Below are positions 42,636-51,705 of a stretch of 64,000 nucleotides of DNA, one piece after another. Positions within the stretch are counted from its first letter, which is position 1. The number at the start of each line of letters is the position of its first letter. Origin of the DNA: Bacillus weihaiensis (lineage in GTDB: Bacteria > Bacillota > Bacilli > Bacillales > Bacillaceae); NCBI RefSeq assembly GCF_001889165.1, contig NZ_CP016020.1:3322501-3386500 (forward strand), read 5' to 3'. The notes below the pieces were generated by a model. It had not been told where the DNA came from, made no database searches, and worked only from the letters and a program-made list of their open reading frames with translations. The position numbers and the translations under genes are program-made.

Positions 42636-42640
42636 TTTCA

Positions 42641-42772
42641 TTATTTCTTTGACGTTTTTTCATTATGTTGTTTTTCAGCTAAATCGTTGCCAAAATCTTT
42701 ATCTGTGTTAATCGCGTCACTTGCTTTTTTCATTCGCTTTTGTTGATTTTTATGACTATCTCGCTGTACCAT
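42641..42772 (-). CDS. Small basic hypothetical protein
   Basis: ATG 42772, with AGAGGGA upstream, opens a 43-codon frame. The product is Lys/Gln-rich at the N terminus (QRDSHKNQQKRMKKASDAIN) and hydrophilic throughout. A terminator follows right after. I do not recognise it; it lies within the sigma factor locus on the same strand and may belong to that transcript. Confidence 0.6.
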   Translation of the reverse strand: MVQRDSHKNQQKRMKKASDAINTDKDFGNDLAEKQHNEKTSKK

Positions 42773-42839
42773 TTGTATCCCTCTTTTCTTAAGCTATTCA
42801 CCATAATAGTGTAATCAAAAAGAGGAAAATCATTCTTTT

Positions 42840-43571
42840 TTAAAGTTTTCCTGCTAAAACAATTTCTCCTGCAGGTACAGGGAGATTTTCTTCTTTCTCA
42901 ACCGTAATAGCGATTGTGTCCCATTTCCCCTCTACTTCCTCTAAAGAATATGTTAAGGTTCCTTGTCCTGAGTCATTTGGTTGGAAAGCTCCTGCGGGAT
43001 ATGGCTGTTCGCCTTCAATGACCCAAACTTGATACACTTCATTTTCACTCAGTGTCGGTAGGTTCGATGCTTGTAGTAGCAGTGATTGATTTCCTTCCTC
43101 ATTCAGTAAGGACGCAATAGCTACCGCTTGCTCACCTTCTGTAGTAGGTAATAAGGTTACTTGTGAAGCTTGAATCATTTCACCACTTTCTGCAATTGGT
43201 TTTTCGTTTCTCTCAGTAAGCAGATAGATGTTCGTGATAAGAGAAACAAGTAAAGCAGCTGCAATTGTTGGCATAATAAAACGTGATCTCTTGGTTTTTA
43301 CAGGTTCCACATCTGTCTTTGGTTGAAAATCTATTACTTTTGCGTCTTGTTCTTCCTCAAAGATCTCTGCGAATATTCTTGCTTTCATTTCTTTAGGTAC
43401 TTCAACTGGCTCCGATAGAAAAGGGAGGTCTTCTGTTAACATAGTAAGTTCTTCAAGTTCACTTTGACATTCGGAACAGGTGCTTAAGTGTTGTTCAAAT
43501 TTCTGCATTTCCTCTTTTGTCAACGTTCTATTGTAATAATCAATAAGATTATAGCAAGCTTCGTTATTCAT
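42840..43571 (-). CDS. Anti-sigma factor (zinc-finger and RskA type)
   Basis: The 243-residue protein has an N-terminal zinc-binding anti-sigma domain (H28, C32, C35 in FEQHLSTCSEC), a single membrane helix (about 98-118) and an extracellular RskA domain (VYQVWVIEGEQPYPAGAF near 183). Such proteins hold an ECF sigma factor inactive until a signal triggers proteolysis. The gene overlaps the sigma gene by 8 bp, the usual coupled arrangement. The outer RskA domain may sense envelope or redox signals. Confidence 0.93.
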   Translation of the reverse strand: MNNEACYNLIDYYNRTLTKEEMQKFEQHLSTCSECQSELEELTMLTEDLPFLSEPVEVPKEMKARIFAEIFEEEQDAKVIDFQPKTDVEPVKTKRSRFIMPTIAAALLVSLITNIYLLTERNEKPIAESGEMIQASQVTLLPTTEGEQAVAIASLLNEEGNQSLLLQASNLPTLSENEVYQVWVIEGEQPYPAGAFQPNDSGQGTLTYSLEEVEGKWDTIAITVEKEENLPVPAGEIVLAGKL

Positions 43572-44127
43572 GTGATGCCCCTCCTTCCTTATCTAGCATT
43601 TTCCTAAGATGGTTTAAAGCCATTCGTATCCTTCCCTTTACGGTTCCTAATGGTAATTCACATTGATCAGCTATTTTCTGCTGACTTAAGCCTTTAAAGT
43701 AAAATAAGTCGATAATTTGCTGTTGATCTATTTTTAATTGATTCACCGCTTTCTGGATGACTTGCTTTTGTTCGTTCCATTCTGCCTTTTCCTCTACGGT
43801 TTTTCCTTGTTGAGTTAACGCATCTTTATCAATTATTTCCTCATGTGTATGTCGTTTTCGTTTACGTATCTCATCAATTGCTTTATTGCGTGTAATGGTT
43901 AATAGCCAGGATGAAAATTTCCCTTTCTTTTCATCATAAACATTCGTTCCATTCCAAAGCTTTAAAAAGACATCTTGGACAATTTCTTCTGTTAATGCGG
44001 AATCATTTGTCATTTTATAAGCAAAGGAATAGATCAATCTTTCGTACCGATCATACAGTGCCTCAAACGCCACACGATCTTTATTGATTGTCTCTACATA
44101 TAATACTGCATCGTCCTTCTCAATCAT
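43564..44127 (-). CDS. ECF RNA polymerase sigma factor
   Basis: The 187-residue protein has sigma region 2 (ALYDRYERLIYSFAYKMT, then EEIVQDVFLKLWNG) and region 4 (GLSQQKIADQCELPLGTVKG, the DNA-binding helix pair). It belongs to the ECF group regulated by RskA-type anti-sigma factors. Target genes probably include the surface protein and sortase downstream, given the locus and the TGATCC-N16-CGTTA element there. ATG 44127 follows AAAAGGAG. Confidence 0.94.
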   Translation of the reverse strand: MIEKDDAVLYVETINKDRVAFEALYDRYERLIYSFAYKMTNDSALTEEIVQDVFLKLWNGTNVYDEKKGKFSSWLLTITRNKAIDEIRKRKRHTHEEIIDKDALTQQGKTVEEKAEWNEQKQVIQKAVNQLKIDQQQIIDLFYFKGLSQQKIADQCELPLGTVKGRIRMALNHLRKMLDKEGGASHE

Positions 44128-44387
44128 ATGGATCTCCTTTTTTATTTGTTTCTCTTAGAATAGCACATTTAAGAAATACCTGGCTTATTGCAAGTTTATC
44201 CTTAAGTGTTTTTCAGGTAAAAAAGGAAAAAAGGATTGTTGGAGCCACGTTCACCATCCTTACATTTTAGTCCCCTTATAGGAAGTAAACGAATGAAATT
44301 CTATTTTCGATCATCTTTTTGTATAAAATTGGCTGTATTAGCAAATAAATGATGATGTTGAAAACTATTTGTTAGGGAGGCAATCCA

Positions 44388-46007
44388 TTGAAGAAAGATC
44401 ACTCGAATAATGAGGAATTTGGCACGTCAATTGAAGGTGTTGGTGATTCTTTAAACAGTCGTATGGGTACGAATGAAACAGATGACACATTAACAAATCG
44501 TCAAGGGCATCCTGTAACTGACAATCAGAATGTTCGAACGGTTGGAAATCGCGGTCCAACTACATTAGAGAATTATGATTTTCTAGAAAAGATTAGTCAC
44601 TTTGACCGCGAACGTACACCAGAACGTGTTGTACACGCTCGAGGTGCCGGTGCACATGGTTATTTTGAGGCATATGGATCCTTCGGTGATGAACCCATCT
44701 CGAAGTATACACGTGCGAAATTATTCCAGGAAAAAGGAAAGCAAACACCTGTATTTGTCCGCTTTTCTTCTGTTATCCATGGAGGTCATTCTCCAGAGAC
44801 GTTACGAGATCCACGTGGTTTTGCCGTGAAATTTTACACAGAGGATGGTAACTGGGATTTAGTGGGAAATAACTTGAAAATTTTCTTTATTCGTGATCCA
44901 TTAAAATTCCCTGATCTTGTTCATGCATTTAAACCAGATCCTGTAACAAATATTCAAGACAGTGAGAGAATCTTTGATTTTATTAGTCAAACACCTGAAG
45001 CAATGCATATGATTACGTTCTTATTCTCACCATGGGGTATTCCTGCTAACTATCGTGAAATGCAAGGCTCTGGCGTAAATACATATAAATGGGTGAATTC
45101 TGAAGGTGAAGCAGTGCTCGTTAAATATCACTGGGAGCCTAAGCAAGGAATTAAGAATTTACTTCAAAAGGAAGCTGATGAAATTCAAGGTACGAATTTC
45201 AATCATGGTACACAGGATCTATACGAAGCAATTGAGCGTGGTGAGCATCCTGAATGGGAAATGTATGTTCAGATTCTAAGTGATGATGATCATCCTGAGC
45301 TTGACTTTGATCCACTTGATCCTACAAAAATTTGGCCAAAGGATCAAATCCCATGGGTACCTGTTGGTAAAATGGTCTTAAACAAAAATCCACAAAATTA
45401 TTTTGCTGAAGTTGAGCAGGCTGCCTTTGGTACAGGGGTATTAGTCGATGGGTTAGACTTCTCTGATGACAAGCTTTTACAGGGACGTACGTATTCTTAT
45501 TCAGATACACAACGCTATCGTGTTGGTTCAAACTATCTGCAATTACCGATCAATTCACCGAAGAAGCATGTGTCGACTAATCAACGTGATGGACAAATGG
45601 AATACAAGGTAGACATGGGCAAACACCAAAACCCACATGTTAACTATGAGCCATCCATTCTTGGTGGCTTAAAGGAAGCTCCAAAGGATGGGAAAGACCA
45701 TGAGCCACATATTGAAGGTAAACTCGTACGTCAGAAGATTGATCGAGAAAACAACTTTAAGCAAGCCGGTGAAACATACCGCGAGTTTTCAGATTTAGAG
45801 CGTGACGAGTTAATTATGAACTTAGTAGAAAACTTAAAAATGTGTCACCAGGAAATTAAAGAAACAATGGTCGAGATGTTCTACAAATGTGATGAAGACT
45901 ACGGAAAGCGTGTTGAAGAAGGACTTAAACATGCAAAAATGGACAACAAGATGGAAGATGCTGTGAAAAAAGCAGAAAACGAAGGTCACTCAACAGATTC
46001 TTACTAA
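44388..46007 (+). CDS. Catalase (monofunctional, heme type)
   Basis: The 539-residue protein is a clade 3-like monofunctional catalase. The catalytic His lies in [19 protein letters not shown] (near 80), the Asn in [15 protein letters not shown], and the heme-ligand Tyr in [15 protein letters not shown] near 370. An N-terminal extension of about 40 polar residues precedes the core, as in the spore catalase KatX, which it may correspond to. It converts hydrogen peroxide to water and oxygen. The start is TTG 44388, fixed by AGGGAGG seven bases upstream. A very strong terminator follows. Confidence 0.95.
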   Translation: MKKDHSNNEEFGTSIEGVGDSLNSRMGTNETDDTLTNRQGHPVTDNQNVRTVGNRGPTTLENYDFLEKISHFDRERTPERVVHARGAGAHGYFEAYGSFGDEPISKYTRAKLFQEKGKQTPVFVRFSSVIHGGHSPETLRDPRGFAVKFYTEDGNWDLVGNNLKIFFIRDPLKFPDLVHAFKPDPVTNIQDSERIFDFISQTPEAMHMITFLFSPWGIPANYREMQGSGVNTYKWVNSEGEAVLVKYHWEPKQGIKNLLQKEADEIQGTNFNHGTQDLYEAIERGEHPEWEMYVQILSDDDHPELDFDPLDPTKIWPKDQIPWVPVGKMVLNKNPQNYFAEVEQAAFGTGVLVDGLDFSDDKLLQGRTYSYSDTQRYRVGSNYLQLPINSPKKHVSTNQRDGQMEYKVDMGKHQNPHVNYEPSILGGLKEAPKDGKDHEPHIEGKLVRQKIDRENNFKQAGETYREFSDLERDELIMNLVENLKMCHQEIKETMVEMFYKCDEDYGKRVEEGLKHAKMDNKMEDAVKKAENEGHSTDSY

Positions 46008-46011
46008 TATG

Positions 46012-46064
46012 AAGGTGCCAGTCCCCCATCGCGTTAAAGCACTGGGGGACTGGCACCTTTTACT
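46012..46064. terminator. Very stable terminator, 17-bp stem
   Basis: AAGGTGCCAGTCCCCCA (46012-46028) and its exact complement (46043-46059) form a 17-bp stem, then TTTT. It contains the GGTGCC motif found in the 120-bp repeat and ends catalase transcription; the opposing gene ends at 46070. Confidence 0.93.
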
Positions 46065-46069
46065 CTTTT

Positions 46070-47053
46070 TTACTTATCTGCTGGATACACCAGTCCGATT
46101 TGCTTACGTGCTTTTTCGAGGATTGCCGCTGTTTGGCACGTATTGTCATGAGAGTTCATCGATGACTGAAGCTTATTCTCGTTTACAAGCTCCATAAATT
46201 CCTTCGCTTCATAGTACATACTTTCACTATCTTGTTCTCTCGTAATATCTTCTACTGTTCCATCTTTATAGTGAATCTTCACATGCTCAGGTGTATGAAT
46301 TTTATCAATAATGATACTTCCATTCTCTCCTTGAATTTCAGATGGAATATAAGAGTTTGTGATTTTTGAATACATGATAACTGCATCCATGTCATCGTAT
46401 GTTAAGAGCAGGCTTCCTTCCCCGTCTACTCCTGAATCTAGCATATAGCTAGAAGCCTTTACGTCATTTGGTGCTCCAAACAAAGCAACCGCTGGGTATA
46501 CACAATAGATGCCAATATCCATTAGCGATCCATTAGAAAATTCCGGCTTAAAAGCATTAAGCACTGTTCCTGCTTTATATTTATCATAGCGAGAAGAGTA
46601 CTGGCAGTAGCTTGCAAAATAACGTCTAACCTTCCCAATCTTATGTAGATGATCACGTATAGCAAGAAAATTTGGTAATAACGTTGTTTTCACCGCCTCC
46701 ATTAAAACAACGTTATGTTCTTTTGCAACTCTAACCATCTCTTCCACTTCTTTTACATTTGAAGCAATCGGCTTCTCGCAAAGTACATGCTTTCCATTTT
46801 TCATCAGCTTAATCGCTTGTGAAGCATGTAGTGAATTAGGACTCGCTAGATACACGGCATCAAACTCTTCGCTTTTTGCAAATTCATCTAAATCCGTATA
46901 CGTATGTGCTGCATGATATTTCCTTGCAAACTCCTCCGCCTTCTCACTCGTTCTTGAATACACAGCTGTAAGCTGAAAATCCTCCACTTTACTCGCTGCA
47001 CTTATAAAGCTCTCAGTAATCCAGTTCGTACCGATCATTCCGAATCGTACCAT
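46070..47053 (-). CDS. Gfo/Idh/MocA family oxidoreductase
   Basis: The 327-residue protein has the N-terminal NAD(P)-binding fold (VRFGMIGTNWITESFISAA) and the family motif LCEKPIASNVKEVEEMV near 90 with the catalytic-site Lys. The C-terminal alpha/beta domain (GSLMDIGIYCVYPAVALFG near 180) contains the conserved His/Tyr-region substitution pattern DIGIYC. Such enzymes oxidise or reduce sugars, inositols or related compounds; the closest B. subtilis relative by recollection is YulF. ATG 47053 follows TAGGAGGAAG. Confidence 0.92.
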   Translation of the reverse strand: MVRFGMIGTNWITESFISAASKVEDFQLTAVYSRTSEKAEEFARKYHAAHTYTDLDEFAKSEEFDAVYLASPNSLHASQAIKLMKNGKHVLCEKPIASNVKEVEEMVRVAKEHNVVLMEAVKTTLLPNFLAIRDHLHKIGKVRRYFASYCQYSSRYDKYKAGTVLNAFKPEFSNGSLMDIGIYCVYPAVALFGAPNDVKASSYMLDSGVDGEGSLLLTYDDMDAVIMYSKITNSYIPSEIQGENGSIIIDKIHTPEHVKIHYKDGTVEDITREQDSESMYYEAKEFMELVNENKLQSSMNSHDNTCQTAAILEKARKQIGLVYPADK

Positions 47054-47269
47054 ATCGTCTTCCTCCTATCATAACTATATCCATGGCAAGTATAGCCTTT
47101 TTTAGGTAAAAGAAAAAGCAAGTCACACAAGATTACTTCAATAAATTTATGCGTTTTTCTCATGAATAAGGAAAATATATGTCATAATAGATAATTGAAT
47201 TAAGATTTACTTAGTAATACATACCAAACATACAAGCTTACCTACACAAATTTAAAGGAGTGCTTACAA

Positions 47270-48118
47270 ATGAAAAAGCTAATTGCAATTGACCTAGACG
47301 GGACCTTACTTTCCTCTCACATAGAAATATCACAAGAAAATATAAAAGCTCTTCAAGAGGCTCAAGAAGCTGGGCATATTGTGATGATTTGCTCTGGTCG
47401 TGCTCCAGAAGATATTAAAATCGTCCTTGAGAAAACTCCATTAGAATGTCCTATTGCAGGCAGTAACGGAACGATGGTCATCGCAGATGGTAAACTACTA
47501 AGCCAAGTATCCATTCAAAAGGAAATCGTTCAATCCGTTGCTAAAATCCTAAACGAACAAAAATTCCCTTTTAAAATTTATACAAACAAAGGAATTTTTG
47601 TAGCAAAAACATGGTCTGAACGTATGCTTGTCTTTTTAGAAGAAAATCCAGACATAGCCAAAGGATTAACGGAAAAAGAATATAAATTTATGACAGAGCA
47701 ACCAAAAGAAACCGATACTATAAAACACTTTGAAAAAGTCGAAGATATTCTTAGCAACTCTGAGGTAACAATTCAGAAATTCTTCGTCCCAACACTTTCT
47801 GGTAAAAACGAACTGATTACATGTCTAAAAGATGTAAAGGGGATTTCAGTTACAACTTCCGGTCCTTATAATATTGAAATTATGGATGTGAACGGCCATA
47901 AAGGCAATGGTGTGAAAGTTATGGCAGAATATTTTAACATCCCAATCGAAGATACAGTTGCAATCGGTGATAACTTCAATGATGTCCCGATGCTTGAAGT
48001 AGCAGGTCTTTCCGTTGCCATGGGGAACGCAGATCCAACTGTAAAAGAAATGGCAGATGTCGTCACACTTACGAACAACGAACACGGTGTCGCACATGCC
48101 ATTCGGGAATATATTTAA
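47270..48118 (+). CDS. Cof-type HAD-IIB phosphatase
   Basis: The 282-residue protein begins MKKLIAIDLDGTLLSSHIEI (motif I with the catalytic Asp pair) and ends with the HAD-IIB acidic motif VAIGDNFNDVPMLEVAGLSV. The cap is of the large alpha/beta C2 type. Members dephosphorylate sugar phosphates, FMN or pyridoxal phosphate. AAAGGAGTG lies before ATG 47270. Copy B of the 120-bp repeat begins 17 bp past its stop and may act as its terminator. Confidence 0.94.
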   Translation: MKKLIAIDLDGTLLSSHIEISQENIKALQEAQEAGHIVMICSGRAPEDIKIVLEKTPLECPIAGSNGTMVIADGKLLSQVSIQKEIVQSVAKILNEQKFPFKIYTNKGIFVAKTWSERMLVFLEENPDIAKGLTEKEYKFMTEQPKETDTIKHFEKVEDILSNSEVTIQKFFVPTLSGKNELITCLKDVKGISVTTSGPYNIEIMDVNGHKGNGVKVMAEYFNIPIEDTVAIGDNFNDVPMLEVAGLSVAMGNADPTVKEMADVVTLTNNEHGVAHAIREYI

Positions 48119-48134
48119 AAAAAATAATACAAAA

Positions 48135-48255
48135 GAGGTTGGGACAGAAGTGCCTGGCACCTTATCGTAACGACTATATGTACGCACTGATTTATCTAGT
48201 GTACACAATAGATTGTATTCGTGGGTGCCTGGCTCTTTGTTTTGTCCCAGCCGCC
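48135..48255 (+). repeat. 120-bp interspersed repeat, copy B
   Basis: Same element as at 4754, with a few substitutions (GAGGTTGGGAC on the left, GTCCCAGCCGCC on the right, TGTACAC replacing TGCACAC). One base is inserted relative to the other copies. It lies between the HAD gene and the arsR-type gene. Confidence 0.92.
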
Positions 48256-48441
48256 TTTTTTATTTATCTGATCCATACACTATGGACGAATTGTCCAGCA
48301 TACTACTTCTTTAATAATCCCCTAAAAAATGTAATACTTATGAAGAGACCCTTTCACTCCTTGTATGCTATAATAATTTTCACTAATCGCTTGCCTTGTT
48401 AGTAAACTGACAATTATCTTTAAAAAGAAAAGGTGTACATT

Positions 48442-48792
48442 ATGACTCAGAACTCTAATATTCCTTTTAAGGATCTTTCTTTAGAAAGTACTTTCACCAC
48501 GTATGAAATGAAATTTAAAGCACTTGCTGATAAAAAAAGACTTCAGATCATGAATATCCTTACACAACGTGGAGAAATGTGCGTATGCGATTTAGCACCA
48601 TTAATGGACATGACACAATCAAAGCTTTCTTATCATTTGAAAATTCTATTCGAAGCAAAAATTCTTCTTAAAGAAACAAGAGGAACCTGGAGTTATTATT
48701 CGTTAAACCATGCAGAGATTAATCATCTCTTATCGGAAGAGCTTTGTTGCTTATTTAGAAGTGATAATTCTGAAACAAAACCCATAGCTTAG
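48442..48792 (+). CDS. ArsR-family metalloregulator
   Basis: The 116-residue winged-helix repressor has the arsenic-type metal site in helix 3 (GEMCVCDLAPLMDMTQSKLS) and the recognition helix SKLSYHLKILFEAKILLKET. A C-terminal CC pair (EELCCLF) may add ligands. It starts at ATG 48442, with AAAAGGTG upstream. No arsB or arsC lies beside it; the next gene on the strand is a Csp-type copper-storage protein 295 bp away, behind a terminator. It may act on targets elsewhere. Confidence 0.92.
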   Translation: MTQNSNIPFKDLSLESTFTTYEMKFKALADKKRLQIMNILTQRGEMCVCDLAPLMDMTQSKLSYHLKILFEAKILLKETRGTWSYYSLNHAEINHLLSEELCCLFRSDNSETKPIA

Positions 48793-48799
48793 ATCAACT

Positions 48800-48848
48800 A
48801 GCCGGTGAGCATTTGTCTGTCGTTACATGCTCACTGGCTCGTTTTTTT
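48800..48848 (+). terminator. Terminator of the ArsR gene
   Basis: AGCCGGTGAGCA and TGCTCACTGGCT form a 12-bp stem (one G-T pair) followed by seven T residues. Bases 48849-49086 contain the upstream region of the Csp gene and no other gene. Confidence 0.9.
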
Positions 48849-49086
48849 ATTTGGGTGAGAGTACGAATTGAGTTTTAGGCTTGGAGTGTTAAAATTAGAT
48901 TTTGTTTTCCTATTTACAAAGTAACTTAAAGAAATCTCTCTATGATAATAACACCATAATAAGTAAACTCTTATCCTCGCTGACTAAGTTTCTCGACATT
49001 TACTTTTCAACTACTTGTTAGTATGTTTGCTTCATGTAGTGACGGGTATATGAATGTATACAAAAGCTTACAAGGAGGAATGGAAC

Positions 49087-49416
49087 GTGAATCACCAACA
49101 AATACAAGAATGTATACAAGCCTGTATAGAAGCAATGACTGCAAGTAATGCCTGTTATTCTGCTTGTCTCGAAGAAGATCATGTAAAAGAAATGACGGAG
49201 TGTATTAAGCTTGATCGTGAATGTGCAGATATTTGTCGTGTAGCCATCACTAGCATGCAAACTCATAGCCCATTTATGATGGAAATATGCAAATTATGTG
49301 CAGACGTCTGTGAAGCGTGTGCAAAAGAATGTGACAAGCACCCGCATGATCATTGTAGAAAGTGTGCAGAGGCTTGTTATCGATGTGCCAATCTTTGTCG
49401 CAATATGAGCGCGTAA
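49087..49416 (+). CDS. Four-helix-bundle copper-storage protein (Csp/YhjQ type)
   Basis: The 109-residue cytosolic protein contains 17 Cys residues spaced along four helices (QECIQACIEA, NACYSACLEE, ECADICRV, EICKLCADVCEACAKEC, CRKCAEACYRCANLC). This is the pattern of Csp3/YhjQ proteins, which store many Cu(I) ions in the core of a bundle. GTG 49087 is the start because AAGGAGG lies before it; the frame extends upstream without a site. A paralog of equal length lies at 59400. Confidence 0.92.
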   Translation: MNHQQIQECIQACIEAMTASNACYSACLEEDHVKEMTECIKLDRECADICRVAITSMQTHSPFMMEICKLCADVCEACAKECDKHPHDHCRKCAEACYRCANLCRNMSA

Positions 49417-49472
49417 GCATCCGTGTCAACCAGATCACTTAGAAGGAGATTTACACGGTAAATACAACAAAA

Positions 49473-49592
49473 GAGGCTGGGACAGAAGTGCCTGGCACCT
49501 TATCGTAACGACTATATGTACGCACTGATTTATCTAGTGCACACAATAGTTTGTATCAAAGGGTGCCTGGCTCTTTGTTTTGTCCCAGTCTC
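49473..49592 (+). repeat. 120-bp interspersed repeat, copy C
   Basis: The third copy, again with GAGGCTGGGAC/GTCCCAGTCTC ends and the same 60-base interior. It sits between converging genes, 56 bp past the Csp gene and 8 bp before the end of the PCYCGC-protein gene, a suitable place for a two-way terminator. Confidence 0.92.
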
Positions 49593-49600
49593 TTTCCTAT

Positions 49601-50086
49601 TTATACTTCTGGAGTAGGAGTTGGCTTTGCATAACCAGATTTATATTGAGTATCAATTTTTTCTCTAATTTCTTTCAATGATTTGCCTTCTTGATAATCA
49701 AGAATAGACTGGGCAGCAATTTCTAAACAAACCCCACACTTTGTTCCGTGGTCATCCCACACTAAACTCCCATTCTCTTTCTTATTAAATACAAAGCAAT
49801 CATAATTATTCTTGTGGTTTGCAGTTTCGCCACAGCCACAGTAACACGGAATAAATTCTAGTAAATCTTCGTGCTTAGCAGCTGCTTGATAAATAATTTG
49901 AATGTCCTCTGGCTGGCTTTCTAAAAAGGAAGGTAAAGCATCCGTTCCAGTCGTTTCTTCTCGTATATCATGAGATGCACTATGAGCATCGTGGTGATCT
50001 TCTTTACCTGACAATTCCTCTTTTGAACATCCACTTACTACACCCATTATAACAAGACATACTATTATTATACTTTTCACTCTCAT
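49601..50086 (-). CDS. PCYCGC-motif lipoprotein
   Basis: The 161-residue protein has a lipoprotein signal (IMGVVSGC, Cys20) and the motif FIPCYCGCGETANHKNNYDC with a downstream HGTKCGVCLEIA, the defining features of PCYCGC-domain proteins. The clustered Cys and His residues suggest metal binding, possibly copper. It faces outward, anchored to the membrane. The function is unproven. It lies convergent to the Csp gene, with the 120-bp repeat between them. Confidence 0.9.
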   Translation of the reverse strand: MRVKSIIIVCLVIMGVVSGCSKEELSGKEDHHDAHSASHDIREETTGTDALPSFLESQPEDIQIIYQAAAKHEDLLEFIPCYCGCGETANHKNNYDCFVFNKKENGSLVWDDHGTKCGVCLEIAAQSILDYQEGKSLKEIREKIDTQYKSGYAKPTPTPEV

Positions 50087-50244
50087 CTCCTCACCTCTTT
50101 TCCTATCATACTTCCTGATTCTTTATTCAACAATACCTTTCATGGAATTGCCATTTATATGCGATATTTTCATGTTGATACATAATTATCCTTCCTTACA
50201 CAAACATTACAAGTAACAAAATGGTAAAGGAAATGTGAAACTAC

Positions 50245-51693
50245 ATGAATGATTCTACTCAACTTATTTCACAAGATGTTGAAGAAACGATAAAAGAGAT
50301 TAAGGATCAATTTTCCTATGGAATAAATTCAGATTTCACTTGTCATAGCCTCCAGTTACAAAGAGAGAGATGCGCTTATTTGTGCTATTATTCCTCAATT
50401 GTTGATCGAAGTATGATTCAAGAACAAATCTTGTCCCCTTTATTACAATGGCAAGAAGGAGATATTGATTTACGTTTACCTTTTGATAAAACCGAAAAAA
50501 TCACTCGTTTACAAGATGCTATAGTATCCATCCAAGCTGGGAAAGCTATCTTATTTTTAGCTCATTCATCAGTAGCTTACACAATGGATGTCGCCCAATT
50601 CCAGCACCGCGGTATTGAAAAACCTACGAATGAAAATGTTGTAAAAGGTCCTAAAGAAGCATTTACGGAGTCTTTGGGGACTAATTTATCCCTTATTCGG
50701 AAGCGGACACTTCAGCATCAGTTAATTGCTGAATCAATTACTGTAGGAGAAAGATTTCCTAATGACGTAACCATGATGTATATCAAAGATCTTGCAAATG
50801 AACAGCTTGTGAACCTCATTCGTACACGACTAAAGGAGATAAAAGTGGATACAGTACGAAATGTGGAATTACTTGAGCAGCACCTTGAAGAAAGACCCTA
50901 CTCATTAATTCCAACCATCCTGTATACGGAAAGACCTGATCGTGCATCAACCTTTTTAGAGGATGGCTATATCACTTTATTAATGGAGAATTCATCCTCC
51001 TGTTTAATTTTACCTGTTACATTTTGGGCATTTTTCCATTCACCCGAGGATCGATATTTGCGGTTCTCATTTGGAAATTTCTCAAGATTCATTCGGATGA
51101 TTGCCATTTTTATTACGCTCTTTACTTCAGCCATTTACATTGCTATTACTAATTTTCATAGTGAAATGGTTCCAATGGATTTATTATTGGCGATTGCGAG
51201 CGCAAGAGAACGAGTCCCTTTCCCTGCGGTTTTAGAAGTATTTATTATGGAATTTGCCTTTGAGCTTATACGAGAGGCAGGTCTAAGAATACCGAGTCCT
51301 TTAGGTCCGACAATTGGAATTGTTGGCGCCATTATTATTGGCCAAGCTGCTGTTCAAGCAAACGTCATTAGTCCGATTATTATCATTGTTGTATCCTTAT
51401 CAGGATTATCCTCGTTCACCATTTCGGATATTAGCTTTAATTATACAGTTCGTTTAACAAGGTTTATTTTTATTTTTGCAGCATCCTTTTATGGGATCTA
51501 TTCTCTGACTGGTGCTTTTTTATTGTGGGTGATGTATTTATTCTCTTTACGATCCTTTGGTGTTCCATTTCTATCTCCTGCATCACCCTATTCTTTATCA
51601 TCTAATGATACGTTTTTCAGGCCTATACTTAAAAAAGAAAAATATCGTCCAAACTATCTGCTTCCAAAGGATATAAGAAAACAAGAAGATTAG
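50245..51693 (+). CDS. Spore germination protein GerXA (GerA/GerK type A subunit)
   Basis: The 482-residue protein matches the GerXA family: an N-terminal cytosolic domain to about residue 270 (DVTMMYIKDLANEQLVNLIR, LIPTILYTERPD), then about five membrane segments (LYLRFSFGNFSRFIRMIAIF, and LRIPSPLGPTIGIVGAIIIG). With B and C subunits it forms a germinant receptor in the spore inner membrane that responds to amino acids or sugars; recent work describes A subunits as forming ligand-gated channels. It leads a four-gene operon. Confidence 0.95.
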   Translation: MNDSTQLISQDVEETIKEIKDQFSYGINSDFTCHSLQLQRERCAYLCYYSSIVDRSMIQEQILSPLLQWQEGDIDLRLPFDKTEKITRLQDAIVSIQAGKAILFLAHSSVAYTMDVAQFQHRGIEKPTNENVVKGPKEAFTESLGTNLSLIRKRTLQHQLIAESITVGERFPNDVTMMYIKDLANEQLVNLIRTRLKEIKVDTVRNVELLEQHLEERPYSLIPTILYTERPDRASTFLEDGYITLLMENSSSCLILPVTFWAFFHSPEDRYLRFSFGNFSRFIRMIAIFITLFTSAIYIAITNFHSEMVPMDLLLAIASARERVPFPAVLEVFIMEFAFELIREAGLRIPSPLGPTIGIVGAIIIGQAAVQANVISPIIIIVVSLSGLSSFTISDISFNYTVRLTRFIFIFAASFYGIYSLTGAFLLWVMYLFSLRSFGVPFLSPASPYSLSSNDTFFRPILKKEKYRPNYLLPKDIRKQED

Positions 51694-51705
51694 GTGAGTG
51701 AAACT

